From: Methylobacterium indicum
GTDB taxonomy: Bacteria; Pseudomonadota; Alphaproteobacteria; Rhizobiales; Beijerinckiaceae
Length of the DNA stretch: 64,000 nucleotides
Assembly (NCBI RefSeq): GCF_001043895.1
Contig: NZ_JTHF01000015.1
Coordinates: forward strand, 28,763 to 92,762
Direction of reading: 5' to 3'
This document shows, one piece after another, positions 28,778 to 37,891 of this stretch; position 1 is the stretch's first letter, and the number at the start of each line of letters is the position of its first letter. Both the position numbers and the translations under genes were made by a program. Under the pieces are notes generated by a model. That model did no database searches. It worked only from the letters and a program-made list of their open reading frames with translations, and had not been told where the DNA came from.

Positions 28778-29081
28778 GTATCGGCCTCGCAGCGAGGTTC
28801 GTTTCATGATGACTCTTGGTAAAATCACGATTAAAATTCCTGCGAGCCGATGATTTGCAAGAACTAACCGGTAAGAATTTTCGCTCGCGACGGGCGGAGC
28901 CGATTCGCCCAGGGGGGCGGTGGAGCGACGGCTCGCGCGACGGCCCGCCCCGGATCCCGGTATGCGAATCCGTCCGCCTGCCCGGCTTCTTCGTCGGGAG
29001 GCTCCGGCCTCCTCGCGATCCCGGTCGAACCCGGGCCCGTTTCGGATGTTGACGGCCGACAGCTTCCCTGCGGACAGGCCG
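28778..29081. other. 304-bp divergent regulatory region, locally AT-rich
   Basis: The stretch 28800-28890 is clearly more AT-rich than its surroundings and probably holds the MCP promoter. A weak TTGCAA / TTTTAA pair is visible on the minus strand. The other half (28900-29081) is GC-rich. No RNA or ORF with support was found. Confidence 0.4.
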
Positions 29082-29378
29082 ATGATCAGATTCACCCTCG
29101 CGCTCGCCCTCACGCTGGGCATCGTCGCCGCCACCCAAGCGTCGACCGCGCAGGCCCAGACCGCCCGGCTCCCGCCGCCGAGCGACGCCGTCGGCGCGCC
29201 GGGCCCCGGCACCGGCACGAAGCCGCCGGCCTCGCGTCCGACGCAGACTCTTCCGGGCAACCCGAGCAGCACGTCCGTCCCCGGCACCAATCCGGGGGTC
29301 TGGATCGGCGGCAGCCCGACCGCGGGCCCGCCCGGCAGCGGCGGCACGGCGGGTGGGCCCGCCGCCGGGAACCGGTGA
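29082..29378 (+). CDS. Small secreted Pro/Gly/Thr-rich protein
   Basis: A 98-residue protein of unknown function. It has a signal peptide ([20 protein letters not shown], cleavage probably after AQA near residue 24), then a low-complexity tail rich in Pro, Gly, Ser and Thr with no predicted fold (for example [20 protein letters not shown]). GGACAGG precedes the ATG. The composition suggests a disordered periplasmic or cell-surface peptide. I do not recognise a family. The GST gene follows after 31 bp and may be co-transcribed. Confidence 0.65.
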   Translation: MIRFTLALALTLGIVAATQASTAQAQTARLPPPSDAVGAPGPGTGTKPPASRPTQTLPGNPSSTSVPGTNPGVWIGGSPTAGPPGSGGTAGGPAAGNR

Positions 29379-29409
29379 CCCGCTCTCACGCGTGAAGGGA
29401 GGCAGTGCG

Positions 29410-30051
29410 ATGCTGACGGTCCACCACCTCGGCCGCTCGCAATCCGAGCGCATCCTCTGGCTGTGCGAGGAGCTGGGCGTTCCCTACGACCTCGTGCGTT
29501 ACCAGCGCGACCCCGTCACCATCCTGGCGCCGCCAGATCTGCGGGCGCTGCATCCGCTCGGCGCGGCGCCGGTGATCGAGGAAGACGGGCTGGTGCTCGC
29601 CGAATCCGCCGCGATCGTCGAGTACATCGCGGTGAGGCATGGCGGCGGCCGGCTGCGGCTCGGGCCGGACCACCCGGATTACGCCGCCTTCCTGTACTGG
29701 TTCCACTTCGCCAACGGGAACCTCCAGCCGGTCCTCGGCCGGATGATGATGGTGGGGCGCGTCGGCCTTCCCCCCGACCATCCGGTGCAGGCGGCGGTCC
29801 AGGGGCGCCTCGACCGGGTGATGGCGCTGGTCGAGGCGCGGCTCGCCGCGGTGCCCTACCTCGCCGGGGAGGAATTCACGACGGCCGACATCATGAGCGT
29901 CTTTTCGCTCACCACCATGCGGCTGTTCCAGCCGGTCGACCTCGCGCCCTATCCCGCGATCCTCGCCTACCTGCAGCGCATCGGGGCGCGCCCTGTCTAT
30001 CGCCGCGCCATGGAGATGGGCGATCCCGGCTTTGCCCCGATGCTGACCTGA
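29410..30051 (+). CDS. Glutathione S-transferase family protein
   Basis: A 213-residue GST. The N-terminal domain starts [29 protein letters not shown], with the Ser of RSQSER in the position used to activate glutathione in several bacterial classes. [26 protein letters not shown] is the cis-Pro and ES glutathione-binding segment. The C-terminal helical domain includes [19 protein letters not shown] (N-capping/hydrophobic staple motif). GGGAGG precedes ATG 29410. Substrate unknown. It is convergent with the hydrolase gene 4 bp away. Confidence 0.9.
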   Translation: MLTVHHLGRSQSERILWLCEELGVPYDLVRYQRDPVTILAPPDLRALHPLGAAPVIEEDGLVLAESAAIVEYIAVRHGGGRLRLGPDHPDYAAFLYWFHFANGNLQPVLGRMMMVGRVGLPPDHPVQAAVQGRLDRVMALVEARLAAVPYLAGEEFTTADIMSVFSLTTMRLFQPVDLAPYPAILAYLQRIGARPVYRRAMEMGDPGFAPMLT

Positions 30052-30055
30052 CGCG

Positions 30056-30757
30056 TCAGGCTTCCAGCCACTCGCGCAGCAGCGCGGCGGTTCCCTCGGG
30101 CCGCTCCAGCGGCGGGAGGTGGCCGCAATCGGCGAGGACATGCAGGCGCGAGCCGGCGATGCCGGCATGGATCTCCTGCGACAGGACGGGGGGCGTCAGC
30201 ACGTCGTCCGCGCCCACCGCCACCAGGGTCGGCACCCGGATCGTGGCGAGGATCGGCCGGCTGTCGGGCCGGTCGAGGATTGCCCGCTGCTGGCGCAGGA
30301 AGGCCTCGCCGCCGACCCGCTCGGCCATCGCCTTCACGGCCTCGCCGACCGGGCCGGCGACGTGCGAGGCGTGGACGAGCTTCGGCAAGAGGCGCGTGGT
30401 CACGCCGGCGAAGCGGCCGACCTTGATCTGCTCCATGCCCTGGCGCCGCAGCGCCGCGTGGGCCGCATCCTCCGGCGCGGCGCCGGTGTCGAACAGGGCC
30501 AGCCGCGTCACCCGCTCGGGCGCCTGGCGCAAGATCTCGAAGGCGACGTAGCCGCCCATCGACAGGGCGACGAGCCCGAAGCGCGGCGGCGCCGCCGCGA
30601 GCGCCCGGCGGGCCATCGCGGCGATGCTGTCGTCGAGGGTCAGGTCGGCCACCACGGCGGCCGTCCGGTCGGCCAGCGCGGCGATCGGGCGGCGCCACAG
30701 CACGGCGTCGTTGAGGAGCCCGGGCAGGAACAGAAGCGGGCCGGAGGGAAAGGTCAT
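30056..30757 (-). CDS. Alpha/beta hydrolase
   Basis: A 233-residue alpha/beta-hydrolase-fold enzyme. The oxyanion region is LLFLPGLLNDAVLW, the nucleophile elbow is LVALSMGGYVAFEIL (Ser in SMG), the acid is probably in VAVGADDVLTPP, and the His in LADCGHLPPLERPEG. The triad is complete. This subgroup resembles MhpC/BioH-like esterases; substrate unknown. I chose the ATG at 30757, directly before MTFPSGPLLFLPG; a frame extension to 30832 exists but does not look like hydrolase sequence. Confidence 0.87.
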   Translation of the reverse strand: MTFPSGPLLFLPGLLNDAVLWRRPIAALADRTAAVVADLTLDDSIAAMARRALAAAPPRFGLVALSMGGYVAFEILRQAPERVTRLALFDTGAAPEDAAHAALRRQGMEQIKVGRFAGVTTRLLPKLVHASHVAGPVGEAVKAMAERVGGEAFLRQQRAILDRPDSRPILATIRVPTLVAVGADDVLTPPVLSQEIHAGIAGSRLHVLADCGHLPPLERPEGTAALLREWLEA

Positions 30758-30878
30758 GGGGGATTCCGTGCCCGCCCCCGGGACCCCGAGGGCGGCGTTC
30801 GCCGTCATACGATGTCCGGCCGGTCGCTTCACGACGCAGATATCGGCGTCGCTCGGGCGCCGCGCCGGCTTGTGACAC

Positions 30879-30906
30879 GAATTCCGGACGTCATCGTCCG
30901 GAATTC
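30879..30906 (-). terminator. Perfect 12-bp hairpin 3' of the acyl-CoA dehydrogenase gene
   Basis: GAATTCCGGACG (30879-30890) pairs perfectly with CGTCCGGAATTC (30895-30906) across a TCAT loop, 3 bp after the stop of the minus-strand dehydrogenase gene. No U tract follows. The two EcoRI-like ends are a coincidence of the stem. Confidence 0.6.
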
Positions 30907-30909
30907 ACA

Positions 30910-32073
30910 TCAGTATGAACGCGGCATCCCGAGCACGTGCTCGGCGATGTAGGACAGGATCAGGTTCGTCGAGATCGGCGCCACCTGGTAGAGCCGGGTC
31001 TCGCGGAACTTGCGCTCGACGTCGTACTCTTCCGCGAAGCCGAAGCCCCCGAAGGTCTGGATGCAGGCATTGGCCGCCTCGAACGAGGCGTCGGCGGCGA
31101 GCATCTTGGCCATGTTGGCCTCGGCCCCCGGATTGGCCCCGGCCTCGTAGAGCGCCAAGCCCTCCCGCACCATCAATTCGGCGGCCCGCATGTTGGCGTA
31201 GGCCTTGGCGATCGGGAACTGGATGCCCTGGTTCTGACCGATCGGCCGGCCGAAGACCTGGCGCTCGCGGGCGTAAGCCGAGGCCTTGGCGATGAACCAC
31301 TTGGCGTCGCCGACGCACTCGGCGGCGATGAGCAGCCGCTCGGCGTTCATGCCCGAGAGGATGTAGCGAAAGCCCTTGCCCTCCTCGCCGACCAGGTTCT
31401 CGGCCGGCACCTCCATGTTGTCGAAGAAGACCTCGCAGGAATTGTGGTTCATCATCGTGCGGATCGGCCGGATGGTCAGGCCGCGGCCGAGCACGCTGCG
31501 CATGTCGACGATGAAGGTCGAGAGGCCGTCGGTCTTCTTCGCCACCTGGTCGCGGGGCGTGGTGCGGGCGAGCAGCAGCATTAGGTCGGAATGCTCGGCC
31601 CGGCTGGTCCAGATCTTCTGCCCGTTGACAATGAACTTGTCGCCCTCGCGCCGGGCGGTGGTGCGGAGCGCCGTGGTGTCGGTGCCGCTCGTCGGCTCGG
31701 TGACGCCGAAGGCCTGGAGCCGCAGGCGCCCGGCGGCGATCTCCGGCAGGTAGCGCTCCTTCTGGGCCTGCGTGCCGTGCCGCAGCACCGTGCCCATCGT
31801 GTACATCTGGGCGTGGCAGGCGGCGCCGTTGCAGCCGGAGCGCTGCACCTCCTCGAGGATCGCGGCGGCGGCCGAGAGCGGCAGGCCCGAGCCGCCGTAC
31901 TCCTCCGGGATCAGCACCGAGAGGTAGCCGGATTCGGTGAGCGCGTTCACGAAGTCCGTCGGGTAGGCGCGCTCGGTGTCGAGCCGGCGCCAGTATTCGT
32001 CGGGGAAGCGCGCGCAGAGCTTGGCGACCTCCTCGCGGATCTCCGGATGGCGCAGCGCGTCGGTCTCGGTCAT
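30910..32073 (-). CDS. Acyl-CoA dehydrogenase family protein
   Basis: FAD-dependent alpha,beta-dehydrogenase of acyl-CoA thioesters, 387 residues. The three-domain fold is clear: an N-terminal helical domain (HPEIREEVAKLCARFPDEYWRRLD), a central beta domain (LQAFGVTEPTSGTDTTALRTTA, then FIVNGQKIWTSRAEHSDLM), and a C-terminal domain (RQVFGRPIGQNQGIQFPIA; QTFGGFGFAEEYDVERKFRETRL). The EYDVERKFRE region carries the charged motif typical of the family. The start MTETDALRH follows AGGAG. No electron-transfer flavoprotein gene or pathway partner is adjacent, so the substrate is unknown. Confidence 0.93.
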   Translation of the reverse strand: MTETDALRHPEIREEVAKLCARFPDEYWRRLDTERAYPTDFVNALTESGYLSVLIPEEYGGSGLPLSAAAAILEEVQRSGCNGAACHAQMYTMGTVLRHGTQAQKERYLPEIAAGRLRLQAFGVTEPTSGTDTTALRTTARREGDKFIVNGQKIWTSRAEHSDLMLLLARTTPRDQVAKKTDGLSTFIVDMRSVLGRGLTIRPIRTMMNHNSCEVFFDNMEVPAENLVGEEGKGFRYILSGMNAERLLIAAECVGDAKWFIAKASAYARERQVFGRPIGQNQGIQFPIAKAYANMRAAELMVREGLALYEAGANPGAEANMAKMLAADASFEAANACIQTFGGFGFAEEYDVERKFRETRLYQVAPISTNLILSYIAEHVLGMPRSY

Positions 32074-32220
32074 TCGGGCGTCTCCTGCCTGCCGGGCCGT
32101 CGGGTGGGGTCCGGGGCGCCGGTCGTTCGGAACAGGCTTACACCGTCCGCGGCCGGCCGTGTCATACCGTCGAGGCGCGCCTGCCATCGCGGCCGGCGCA
32201 CGTCACGGCGCGCGGCGGCG

Positions 32221-34317
32221 TCAGAAGTCGGCGTGAAGGCGGGTGCCGAAGAAGTTCGCCGGGCCGCGGTCGCGGTTATAGGCGGGGTTCACCACCAACT
32301 GGTAGTTGAACGATACCGTCACGGCCTTGGTCAGGCTCAGCGCGTAGTAGGTCTCGAACGCCCGCTCGGTGCCGTAGGTCAGGCGTCCGTCGCCGATCAG
32401 CAGGCCCAGGCCTCCATTGGCGAAGAAGGCCCGGTGCGACGGCGACAGGCCGTTGATCGCCCCGCCGATGCCGACCGTGTCGCTCGGCCGCTCCCAGGCG
32501 GTGCCTTTCAGGGACAAGCCGCCCGAGACCGACCGGTCGACGTCGGTGAAGGACAGGCTCTCGTTGCGCCCGTCGGACAGGCTCGCCCGGGCGAACAGGC
32601 CGAGATCCGGGGTGAGCGCCTGCTCCAGGTTGATGTAGGCGCCGGTCTTGCGCCGGGGCCGGCGGGTCGCGGCGGCCGCGTCGTTGATGTCGTCGTAGAT
32701 GCCGGCTTGCGTCAGGTCGACGACCTGGCGGTAGTTGGCGGTGTTGCCGACATTGCTGAACAGGCCGATGCGCAGCTTGCCGGGCTGGTCGAGGCCGGGC
32801 AGGACGTGGCGCTCCTCGAACTCGATGTTGGTGCCGGCGCGCTCGAAGACCCGCGGGTCGAGGACGTCGTTCGAGGGCTGCTTGGGCACCTGGGTGTAGG
32901 CGGCGCGGATCGCGAATTCCGGCCGGTTGTACTCGACCATCACGCCTTGCGTGAAGCCGGGGAGGTTCGCCGGGAAGTCCCAGGCCGAGGAGCCCCAGAT
33001 CGACCAATTCATGAAGTCGACCCGGGGGTCGTGGGCGTAGACGTTGCCGTCGAAGAAGTCGCCGAGGGCGAACTTGCCGGCCACGACCGAGATCCGCTCG
33101 ACGTCGCGGGTCATCGCCACCTGGTTGACGCCGTCGGGCACGTCCTCGGTAGCACCGCCCAGCCCGAAGGTCTGGCGGATGAAGTAGCGGTTCGAGCGCA
33201 GCTTGGGGAACGGCGCGCCGGCCTTCTGGGCCTCGCCGTTGACGAAGCCGGCGACGCCGAGCGTCCGCGACAGGCCGAAGCCCTGCGAGAATTCCGGGTT
33301 GTAGTAGAGCTCGGTGCTGTCGGTCAGCTTCACGCCGAGAAAAAGGGTCGCGGTGGTGGTCGACTGGACCTGGTTCGGCACCAGGCTGTTGTCGCCGCGA
33401 TAGGGGGCGCGGAAGCCCGGTACCCCTTGCATCACGAAGGTGGTCTGGCCGTGGAAGGAGTAGCGGCCGGTGTCGCGGCTCGCCGGCGCGTCCTCGGCCA
33501 CCTCCGCCGGCAGCCTGAGGCCGTAGGGGTACCAGGACAGGCGCGCCATCATCTGGTGCGACGAGAAGGCGGCCTGGGTGGTGACGGGCCCGAGCCCCGG
33601 TACGGTGCCGAGATCGAAGCGGTTCGAGCGTCCGAGGTCGACGTAGCGGTAGTCGAGGCCGAGCGCGAGGTTCGGGGTGATGGCGTATTGCACGCCGGCC
33701 CCGAGGGTGAAGCCGAGGAAGGACAGGTCCTTGCGCGCCGTCGCCACCGCCCCGGTGGCGAGGTCCGGGTAGGTCGCGAGCACCCGCGCATCGGCGCCCG
33801 CGAGCCCGAACGTGGCGTAGACGAGATAATTCTCGAACGAGTAGCCGAGGCGGGCGCGCACGGCCCCATAGAGGTCGGTCTTGCCCCGGATCACGCTGAA
33901 GGGCGGATCGACGTCCTCGTAGCCGAAGCCGGTCGCCGTCGAGGGCACCGGGCGCTTGAGGTTGGCGCCGTAGAGGTCGGCCTCGATCCCGTACAGGTAG
34001 GGACCCGTCTGCCAGTTGTAGCCGCCGAACAGGCCGCCGACCGCCGTGGTGGCGGTGCGGCCGGTATCCGAGCGCCGCGTCGAGTCGCCGCTCTGGAAGG
34101 CCGGGATCGGCCGGCCGCCGACCGTGCTCGGCCCGAAGCGGTAATTGCCGAACGAGGCGCCGGCGCTGCCCTCGATGCCGAGATAGGGGCCCGACCAGTC
34201 GGTGAAGCTGGGCCCCTCCGCGGCCGCGGGGGCGGGAGGGCGCAGGTCGGCGGCATTCGCCAGGCCGGCCCAGAGGCCGAGCGCCACCCCGATTCCCGCT
34301 CCGCCCACGCGCTGCAT
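32221..34317 (-). CDS. Two-part outer-membrane protein: N-terminal Omp25/31-like barrel fused to C-terminal OprB-type porin
   Basis: A 698-residue outer-membrane protein. The signal peptide (MQRVGGAGIGVALGLWAGLANA) is followed by an Omp25/31-like small barrel (about 40-265; WSGPYLGIEGSAGASFG, GGLFGGYNWQTGPYLYGIEAD, LGYSFENYLVYATFGLA, LGLDYRYVDLG). The second part (about 285-698) matches OprB carbohydrate-selective porins (YSFHGQTTFVMQGVPGFRAPY, VAGKFALGDFFDGNVYAHDPR, INLEQALTPDLGLFARASL) and ends in Phe. It is in one frame with no break. GGGGAAG precedes ATG 34317. The OprB half probably takes up sugars or small solutes; the role of the first barrel is unknown. Confidence 0.85.
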   Translation of the reverse strand: MQRVGGAGIGVALGLWAGLANAADLRPPAPAAAEGPSFTDWSGPYLGIEGSAGASFGNYRFGPSTVGGRPIPAFQSGDSTRRSDTGRTATTAVGGLFGGYNWQTGPYLYGIEADLYGANLKRPVPSTATGFGYEDVDPPFSVIRGKTDLYGAVRARLGYSFENYLVYATFGLAGADARVLATYPDLATGAVATARKDLSFLGFTLGAGVQYAITPNLALGLDYRYVDLGRSNRFDLGTVPGLGPVTTQAAFSSHQMMARLSWYPYGLRLPAEVAEDAPASRDTGRYSFHGQTTFVMQGVPGFRAPYRGDNSLVPNQVQSTTTATLFLGVKLTDSTELYYNPEFSQGFGLSRTLGVAGFVNGEAQKAGAPFPKLRSNRYFIRQTFGLGGATEDVPDGVNQVAMTRDVERISVVAGKFALGDFFDGNVYAHDPRVDFMNWSIWGSSAWDFPANLPGFTQGVMVEYNRPEFAIRAAYTQVPKQPSNDVLDPRVFERAGTNIEFEERHVLPGLDQPGKLRIGLFSNVGNTANYRQVVDLTQAGIYDDINDAAAATRRPRRKTGAYINLEQALTPDLGLFARASLSDGRNESLSFTDVDRSVSGGLSLKGTAWERPSDTVGIGGAINGLSPSHRAFFANGGLGLLIGDGRLTYGTERAFETYYALSLTKAVTVSFNYQLVVNPAYNRDRGPANFFGTRLHADF

Positions 34318-34345
34318 CGCCGCTTCCCCTGCCGTTCCGGCGCCA

Positions 34346-34373
34346 GGTATAGCCAATGCTATATTCCTGGCAA
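34346..34373 (-). promoter_or_regulatory. Likely sigma-70-type promoter of the two-part porin gene
   Basis: On the minus strand TTGCCA (34373-34368) and TATACC (34351-34346) are separated by 16 bp, ending 29 bp before the start codon. A dyad CCGTGAC-N6-GTCACGG lies upstream at 34410-34429 and could be an operator. Confidence 0.45.
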
Positions 34374-34409
34374 CCGGCCACGCTTGCCCGGAAGAGGCCT
34401 CTACGGTTT

Positions 34410-34429
34410 CCGTGACGGTATTGTCACGG
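34410..34429. promoter_or_regulatory. Dyad CCGTGAC-N6-GTCACGG upstream of the porin promoter
   Basis: A perfect 7-bp inverted repeat with a 6-bp centre, about 40 bp upstream of the -35 element. Size and symmetry suit a dimeric transcription factor; the regulator is unknown. A 3' hairpin role for neighbouring genes is less likely, because the nearby fumarylacetoacetase-family gene ends 40 bp away reading toward it. Confidence 0.35.
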
Positions 34430-34470
34430 TGCGGCGTCTTAAGCCCGCTGTCCTACGCCCTTGGGCCGCC

Positions 34471-35676
34471 TCACGCCCCGAGGAGGCCGCGGCCCGCGAG
34501 GTTGCGCATCAGCGCCGCCGCCCCGAAGGTCCAGGGCTCGCAATCCTGGCAATGGCGCATGCGGTTGACCAGCGCCCCGAGCCCGGGGCTGCGGATCACC
34601 ACCCGGTCGCCGACCTGGTGGGTGAAGCCCTGGCCCGGCGCGCCGCGGTCCTCGACGGGGGCGAACATCGTGCCGAGGAAGAGCACCGCGCCGTCCGGAT
34701 ACTGGTGGGTTCCGCCCATCATCGCCTCGACGAGGTCGGCCGGGTCGCGGCTGATCTCGGAGAGCGGCGACGTGCCGGCGAGCTCGAACCCGTCCGCGCC
34801 CATCACCTCCAGGCTCACCACCGTGCGCCGGACGTGGTCGAGCGAGAAGCCGGCATCGAACAGGCGGACGAACGGCCCCAGCGCGCAGGAGGCGGCGTTG
34901 TCCTTGGCCTTGCCGAGCAGCAGGGCCGAGCGGCCCTCGAAGTCGCGCAGGTTGACGTCGTTGCCGAGCGTTGCCCCGACGATGCGCTGGTCGGAGGCGA
35001 CCACCAGGGCGATCTCGGGCTCCGGATTGTTCCACTGCGAGCCCGGATGCAGGCCGGCCTCCTGGCCGCAGCCGACCGCCGAGAGCGGCTGGGCCTTGGT
35101 GAAGATCTCGGCATCGGGGCCGATGCCGACCTCGAGGTACTGGCTCCACGCTCCCTGCGCCACCAGCACCGCCTTCAGGGCCATGGCCTCGGGCGAACCG
35201 GGCTTCAGGCGCCGCAGGTCGTCGCCGACGAGGCGGCCGACCTCGAGACGGATCGCCGCCGCGGCATCCGGGTTGCCGCGGGCCCGCTCCTCGATCACCC
35301 GCTCCAGCATCGAGACCGCGAAGGTCACGCCGGCGGCCTTGACCGCCTGGAGGTCGATCGGCGCCAGGAGCCAGGGCCGCGACGGGTCGCGGGTGTCCGG
35401 CGGCGTGTTGGCGAGCACCGCGTCGAGGGTCCCGACCGTCTCGCCCGCGGCCGCCCGCAGGGCGCCGGCGGGGTCGGCGGCCTCGCACAGGTCGCGGATC
35501 GTCGGGAAGGCGCGGGTGATGTCGACGAGCTCCGGCGTCCCGTCGGCGCCCGGCCGCACCGCGACGGTGCTCGGGCCGTTCAGCTCCGGCCGCCAGACGC
35601 GGCCGGCGAGGGCGCCGGCGCAGCCATCCTCCGGCAGGATGGCGCGGGCGTCGAAGGCATCGAGGATCGGCTGCAT
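34471..35676 (-). CDS. Fumarylacetoacetate hydrolase (FAH) family protein
   Basis: A 401-residue enzyme of the FAH superfamily, which cleaves or hydrates C-C bonds in beta-diketo or 2-keto acids with a divalent metal. Motifs include SMLERVIEERARGNP, YLEVGIGPDAEIFTKAQPLSAVG, WNNPEPEIALVVASDQRIVGATLGNDVNLRDFEGRSALLLGKAKDN (metal-binding E-x-E and the GND/RD lid) and GDRVVIRSPGLGALVN. Length and layout resemble 2-keto-3-deoxy-sugar-acid dehydratases of this fold. GGAGGAG precedes the ATG. No sugar-acid cluster is present, so the substrate stays open. Confidence 0.85.
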   Translation of the reverse strand: MQPILDAFDARAILPEDGCAGALAGRVWRPELNGPSTVAVRPGADGTPELVDITRAFPTIRDLCEAADPAGALRAAAGETVGTLDAVLANTPPDTRDPSRPWLLAPIDLQAVKAAGVTFAVSMLERVIEERARGNPDAAAAIRLEVGRLVGDDLRRLKPGSPEAMALKAVLVAQGAWSQYLEVGIGPDAEIFTKAQPLSAVGCGQEAGLHPGSQWNNPEPEIALVVASDQRIVGATLGNDVNLRDFEGRSALLLGKAKDNAASCALGPFVRLFDAGFSLDHVRRTVVSLEVMGADGFELAGTSPLSEISRDPADLVEAMMGGTHQYPDGAVLFLGTMFAPVEDRGAPGQGFTHQVGDRVVIRSPGLGALVNRMRHCQDCEPWTFGAAALMRNLAGRGLLGA

Positions 35677-35830
35677 GACTTGGATCTCCTCCCGGCCGGC
35701 TCCCGTTCGGCGGGGGCGCAGCACCGGGAGAGACCTAAGCCGATCGACCGCGGCGGGAAAGCGCCGAGACGCCGGATCGCCTGCGCGTCGGCGCCGGCCT
35801 GAATTCGCCGCGGGGCGGGCCGGGGCCGGG

Positions 35831-37846
35831 TCAGGCGGCGTCGGGCCGGCAGGCCAGGGCCTGGTGGAGCGCCTGCTCGGCCGGGACGGGGCGGCCCAGA
35901 TGGTAGCCCTGGACGAACGGGCAGCCGAGGCTGCGCAGCACCGCGAGATCCTCCGCGGTCTCGACGCCCTCGGCCACCACTTCGAGATCGAGGGCGCGGC
36001 CGAGACCGAGCACCGCCTGGACGAGCCCGCGCTTGTCGTCGGATTCCGCGAGCCCGGTGACGAGGCTGCGGTCGATCTTCACCCGTCCGGCCCGCAGCTG
36101 GCGCAGAGAGGCCAGCGACGAGTAGCCGATGCCGAAATCGTCGAGCGCGACGCCGATCCCGGCCCGCGACAGGGCGAGGAGCTTGCCCTGCACCGCCTCG
36201 ATGTCGAGGGCGGTCTCCTCGGTGATCTCGATCTCGAGCATCGACGGCGGCAGGCCGAGCGCCCGCAGGCGCTCGAGCACGATCTCGTCGACCGGGATCT
36301 GCACCATCTCCCGGGGGGAGACGTTCATCGCCACCCGGACGTGATGGGCGCCCCCGGCCCGCAGGGCCTGCAGGGCGGCGCAGACCTGCTCCAGGATGAC
36401 GCGCAGGAGCGATTCGGTCAGGCCGGCCCGGGCCGCGGCGGAGACGATCTCGCCGGGCGGGATCCAGCCGTGGACCGGATGGTGCCAGCGCACCAGGGCC
36501 TCGAGGCCGGCGACCGCGCGGCCGCCCTCGCCGAAGATCGGCTGGAACCAGACCACGATCCCGCCCTCGGCGAGGGCGTGCGACAGGTCGCGCTCGCTGT
36601 CGCGCCGCATCTCCAGGCGCCCGCGCAGACTCTCGTCGAAGATCCGGAAGCGGTTGTGCCCGGCGGCCTTGGCGGCATGGAGCGCCGTGTCGGCGCAGCT
36701 CAGCATCTGCGTCAGGTCCGGGCCGTGGGCGTGGCACAAGCCGGCGCTGATTCCGAGCCGCCCGGCATCCAGGCCCTCGATCGGCTCGACCACCGTCCGG
36801 ATCAGCGCCGCCGCCAGGTCGGCGGGCGGCAGGGCCGTGCCCGGGTCGTACAGGACCGCGAACTCGTCGCCGCCGAAGCGGGCCGCCAGGGCCTCCGGCG
36901 GCAGGCTCCGGCGCAGGCGCCGGGCGACCTCGATCAGCACCCGGTCGCCGGTGGTGTGGCCGTAGACGTCGTTGACCGACTTGAAGCCGTCGAGGTCGAG
37001 GAGCATCAGGCACGGCGCCGGGCCGGGGCGCTGGATCCGCTCCTCCGCCGCCAGGGCGAAGCCGGCGCGGTTGTTGAGGCCGGTGAGCACGTCGTGGGTG
37101 GCGCGCCGGCGCATCTCCTCGGCGAGCGCGGAGGCCGCCGCGTGGGCCTCCTGGCGCGAGCGCGCCAGGGCCGTGGCCTCGTTCTTGAGCCGGCTGGTGC
37201 GGCGGAAGTTCCGCTCGGTCTCGACGGCGCTGCGCAGCAGGGCCGCGAGGTAGAGCAGCACCGTCAGGGCGAGGCAGACCCGGTCGAAGCCGCCGGCCCA
37301 GGCGAGGCAGCCCGCCGCCGTCAGGAGCGGCGGCGTGATGAAGCTCGCGGGGATCGCCGCGAAGGCCATGCCGTGGGTCACGGCGCCGGCGGTGATGCCG
37401 CAGGTCACGATCAGGTAGAACAGGGTCTCGGGCGAGGTGTAGCCGTCGCACAGGAGCGGCACCAGGGACCAGACGATGCCCGACAGGAGCGCCGCCAGGG
37501 TGGCGAGCCGCAGGTGCCGGTCGACCGAGCGCGCGCCCTCCAGGGCTTGTCCCAGCGTCATCGCCTCGCCGGCCGCGAGGCCGGGGCAGGATGCCCGGCA
37601 CAGACCGACGCGCAGGAGGTTCACGGCCGAGGAGACCGCGAACCAGGCAAGACCGGCGCGTCCGCTCCCGGCCTGGAACGCGACCAGGGCGCTGGCGACG
37701 CCGAGGAGCGCGTTGATCAGCATCGCGGGCTGGATGCTGCGCCGGACCGATTCGAGCTGGTCGCGTCGGATCGATGCGCGCAGATCCGGGTCGTCGCTCG
37801 TCGGCAACATGTCGGAGCCCGCTTCCTGGCTGCCTCGTGCTGACAT
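35831..37846 (-). CDS. Membrane GGDEF-EAL protein (cyclic-di-GMP synthase/phosphodiesterase)
   Basis: A 671-residue protein. The N-terminus has several hydrophobic segments (about 45-205; LINALLGVASALVAF, LATLAALLSGIVWSLVPLL, LIVTCGITAGAVTHGMAFAA). Next comes a GGDEF domain with intact ARFGGDEFAVLYD (about residue 320) and an EAL domain with GLEALVRWHHP (about 447), MNVSPREM, EITEET, DDFGIGYSSL and the loop KIDRSLV. Both active sites look intact, so net direction cannot be told. GAGGGG precedes ATG 37846; ATG 37810 is an alternative. With the PilZ and BdcA genes it adds to the cyclic-di-GMP theme. Confidence 0.93.
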   Translation of the reverse strand: MSARGSQEAGSDMLPTSDDPDLRASIRRDQLESVRRSIQPAMLINALLGVASALVAFQAGSGRAGLAWFAVSSAVNLLRVGLCRASCPGLAAGEAMTLGQALEGARSVDRHLRLATLAALLSGIVWSLVPLLCDGYTSPETLFYLIVTCGITAGAVTHGMAFAAIPASFITPPLLTAAGCLAWAGGFDRVCLALTVLLYLAALLRSAVETERNFRRTSRLKNEATALARSRQEAHAAASALAEEMRRRATHDVLTGLNNRAGFALAAEERIQRPGPAPCLMLLDLDGFKSVNDVYGHTTGDRVLIEVARRLRRSLPPEALAARFGGDEFAVLYDPGTALPPADLAAALIRTVVEPIEGLDAGRLGISAGLCHAHGPDLTQMLSCADTALHAAKAAGHNRFRIFDESLRGRLEMRRDSERDLSHALAEGGIVVWFQPIFGEGGRAVAGLEALVRWHHPVHGWIPPGEIVSAAARAGLTESLLRVILEQVCAALQALRAGGAHHVRVAMNVSPREMVQIPVDEIVLERLRALGLPPSMLEIEITEETALDIEAVQGKLLALSRAGIGVALDDFGIGYSSLASLRQLRAGRVKIDRSLVTGLAESDDKRGLVQAVLGLGRALDLEVVAEGVETAEDLAVLRSLGCPFVQGYHLGRPVPAEQALHQALACRPDAA

Positions 37847-37874
37847 GTCCCCTCGGCGCGTCAGTCGTCTTCCC

Positions 37875-37891
37875 TTACCGGCTGCCGGTAA
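37875..37891. promoter_or_regulatory. Inverted repeat TTACCGG-ctg-CCGGTAA in the GGDEF-EAL upstream region
   Basis: A perfect 7-bp inverted repeat, 29 bp upstream of the GGDEF-EAL start codon and in the divergent region with the small glycine-zipper gene. It could be an operator or a leader hairpin for the minus-strand transcript. Confidence 0.4.

Noticed and set aside
31591..35802. A 1403-codon plus-strand frame opposite the dehydrogenase, porin and FAH-family genes
   Set aside because: No domain is recognisable and the opposite strand encodes clear proteins with ribosome sites. The same applies to 12687-16349 and 59351-63868 on the minus strand.
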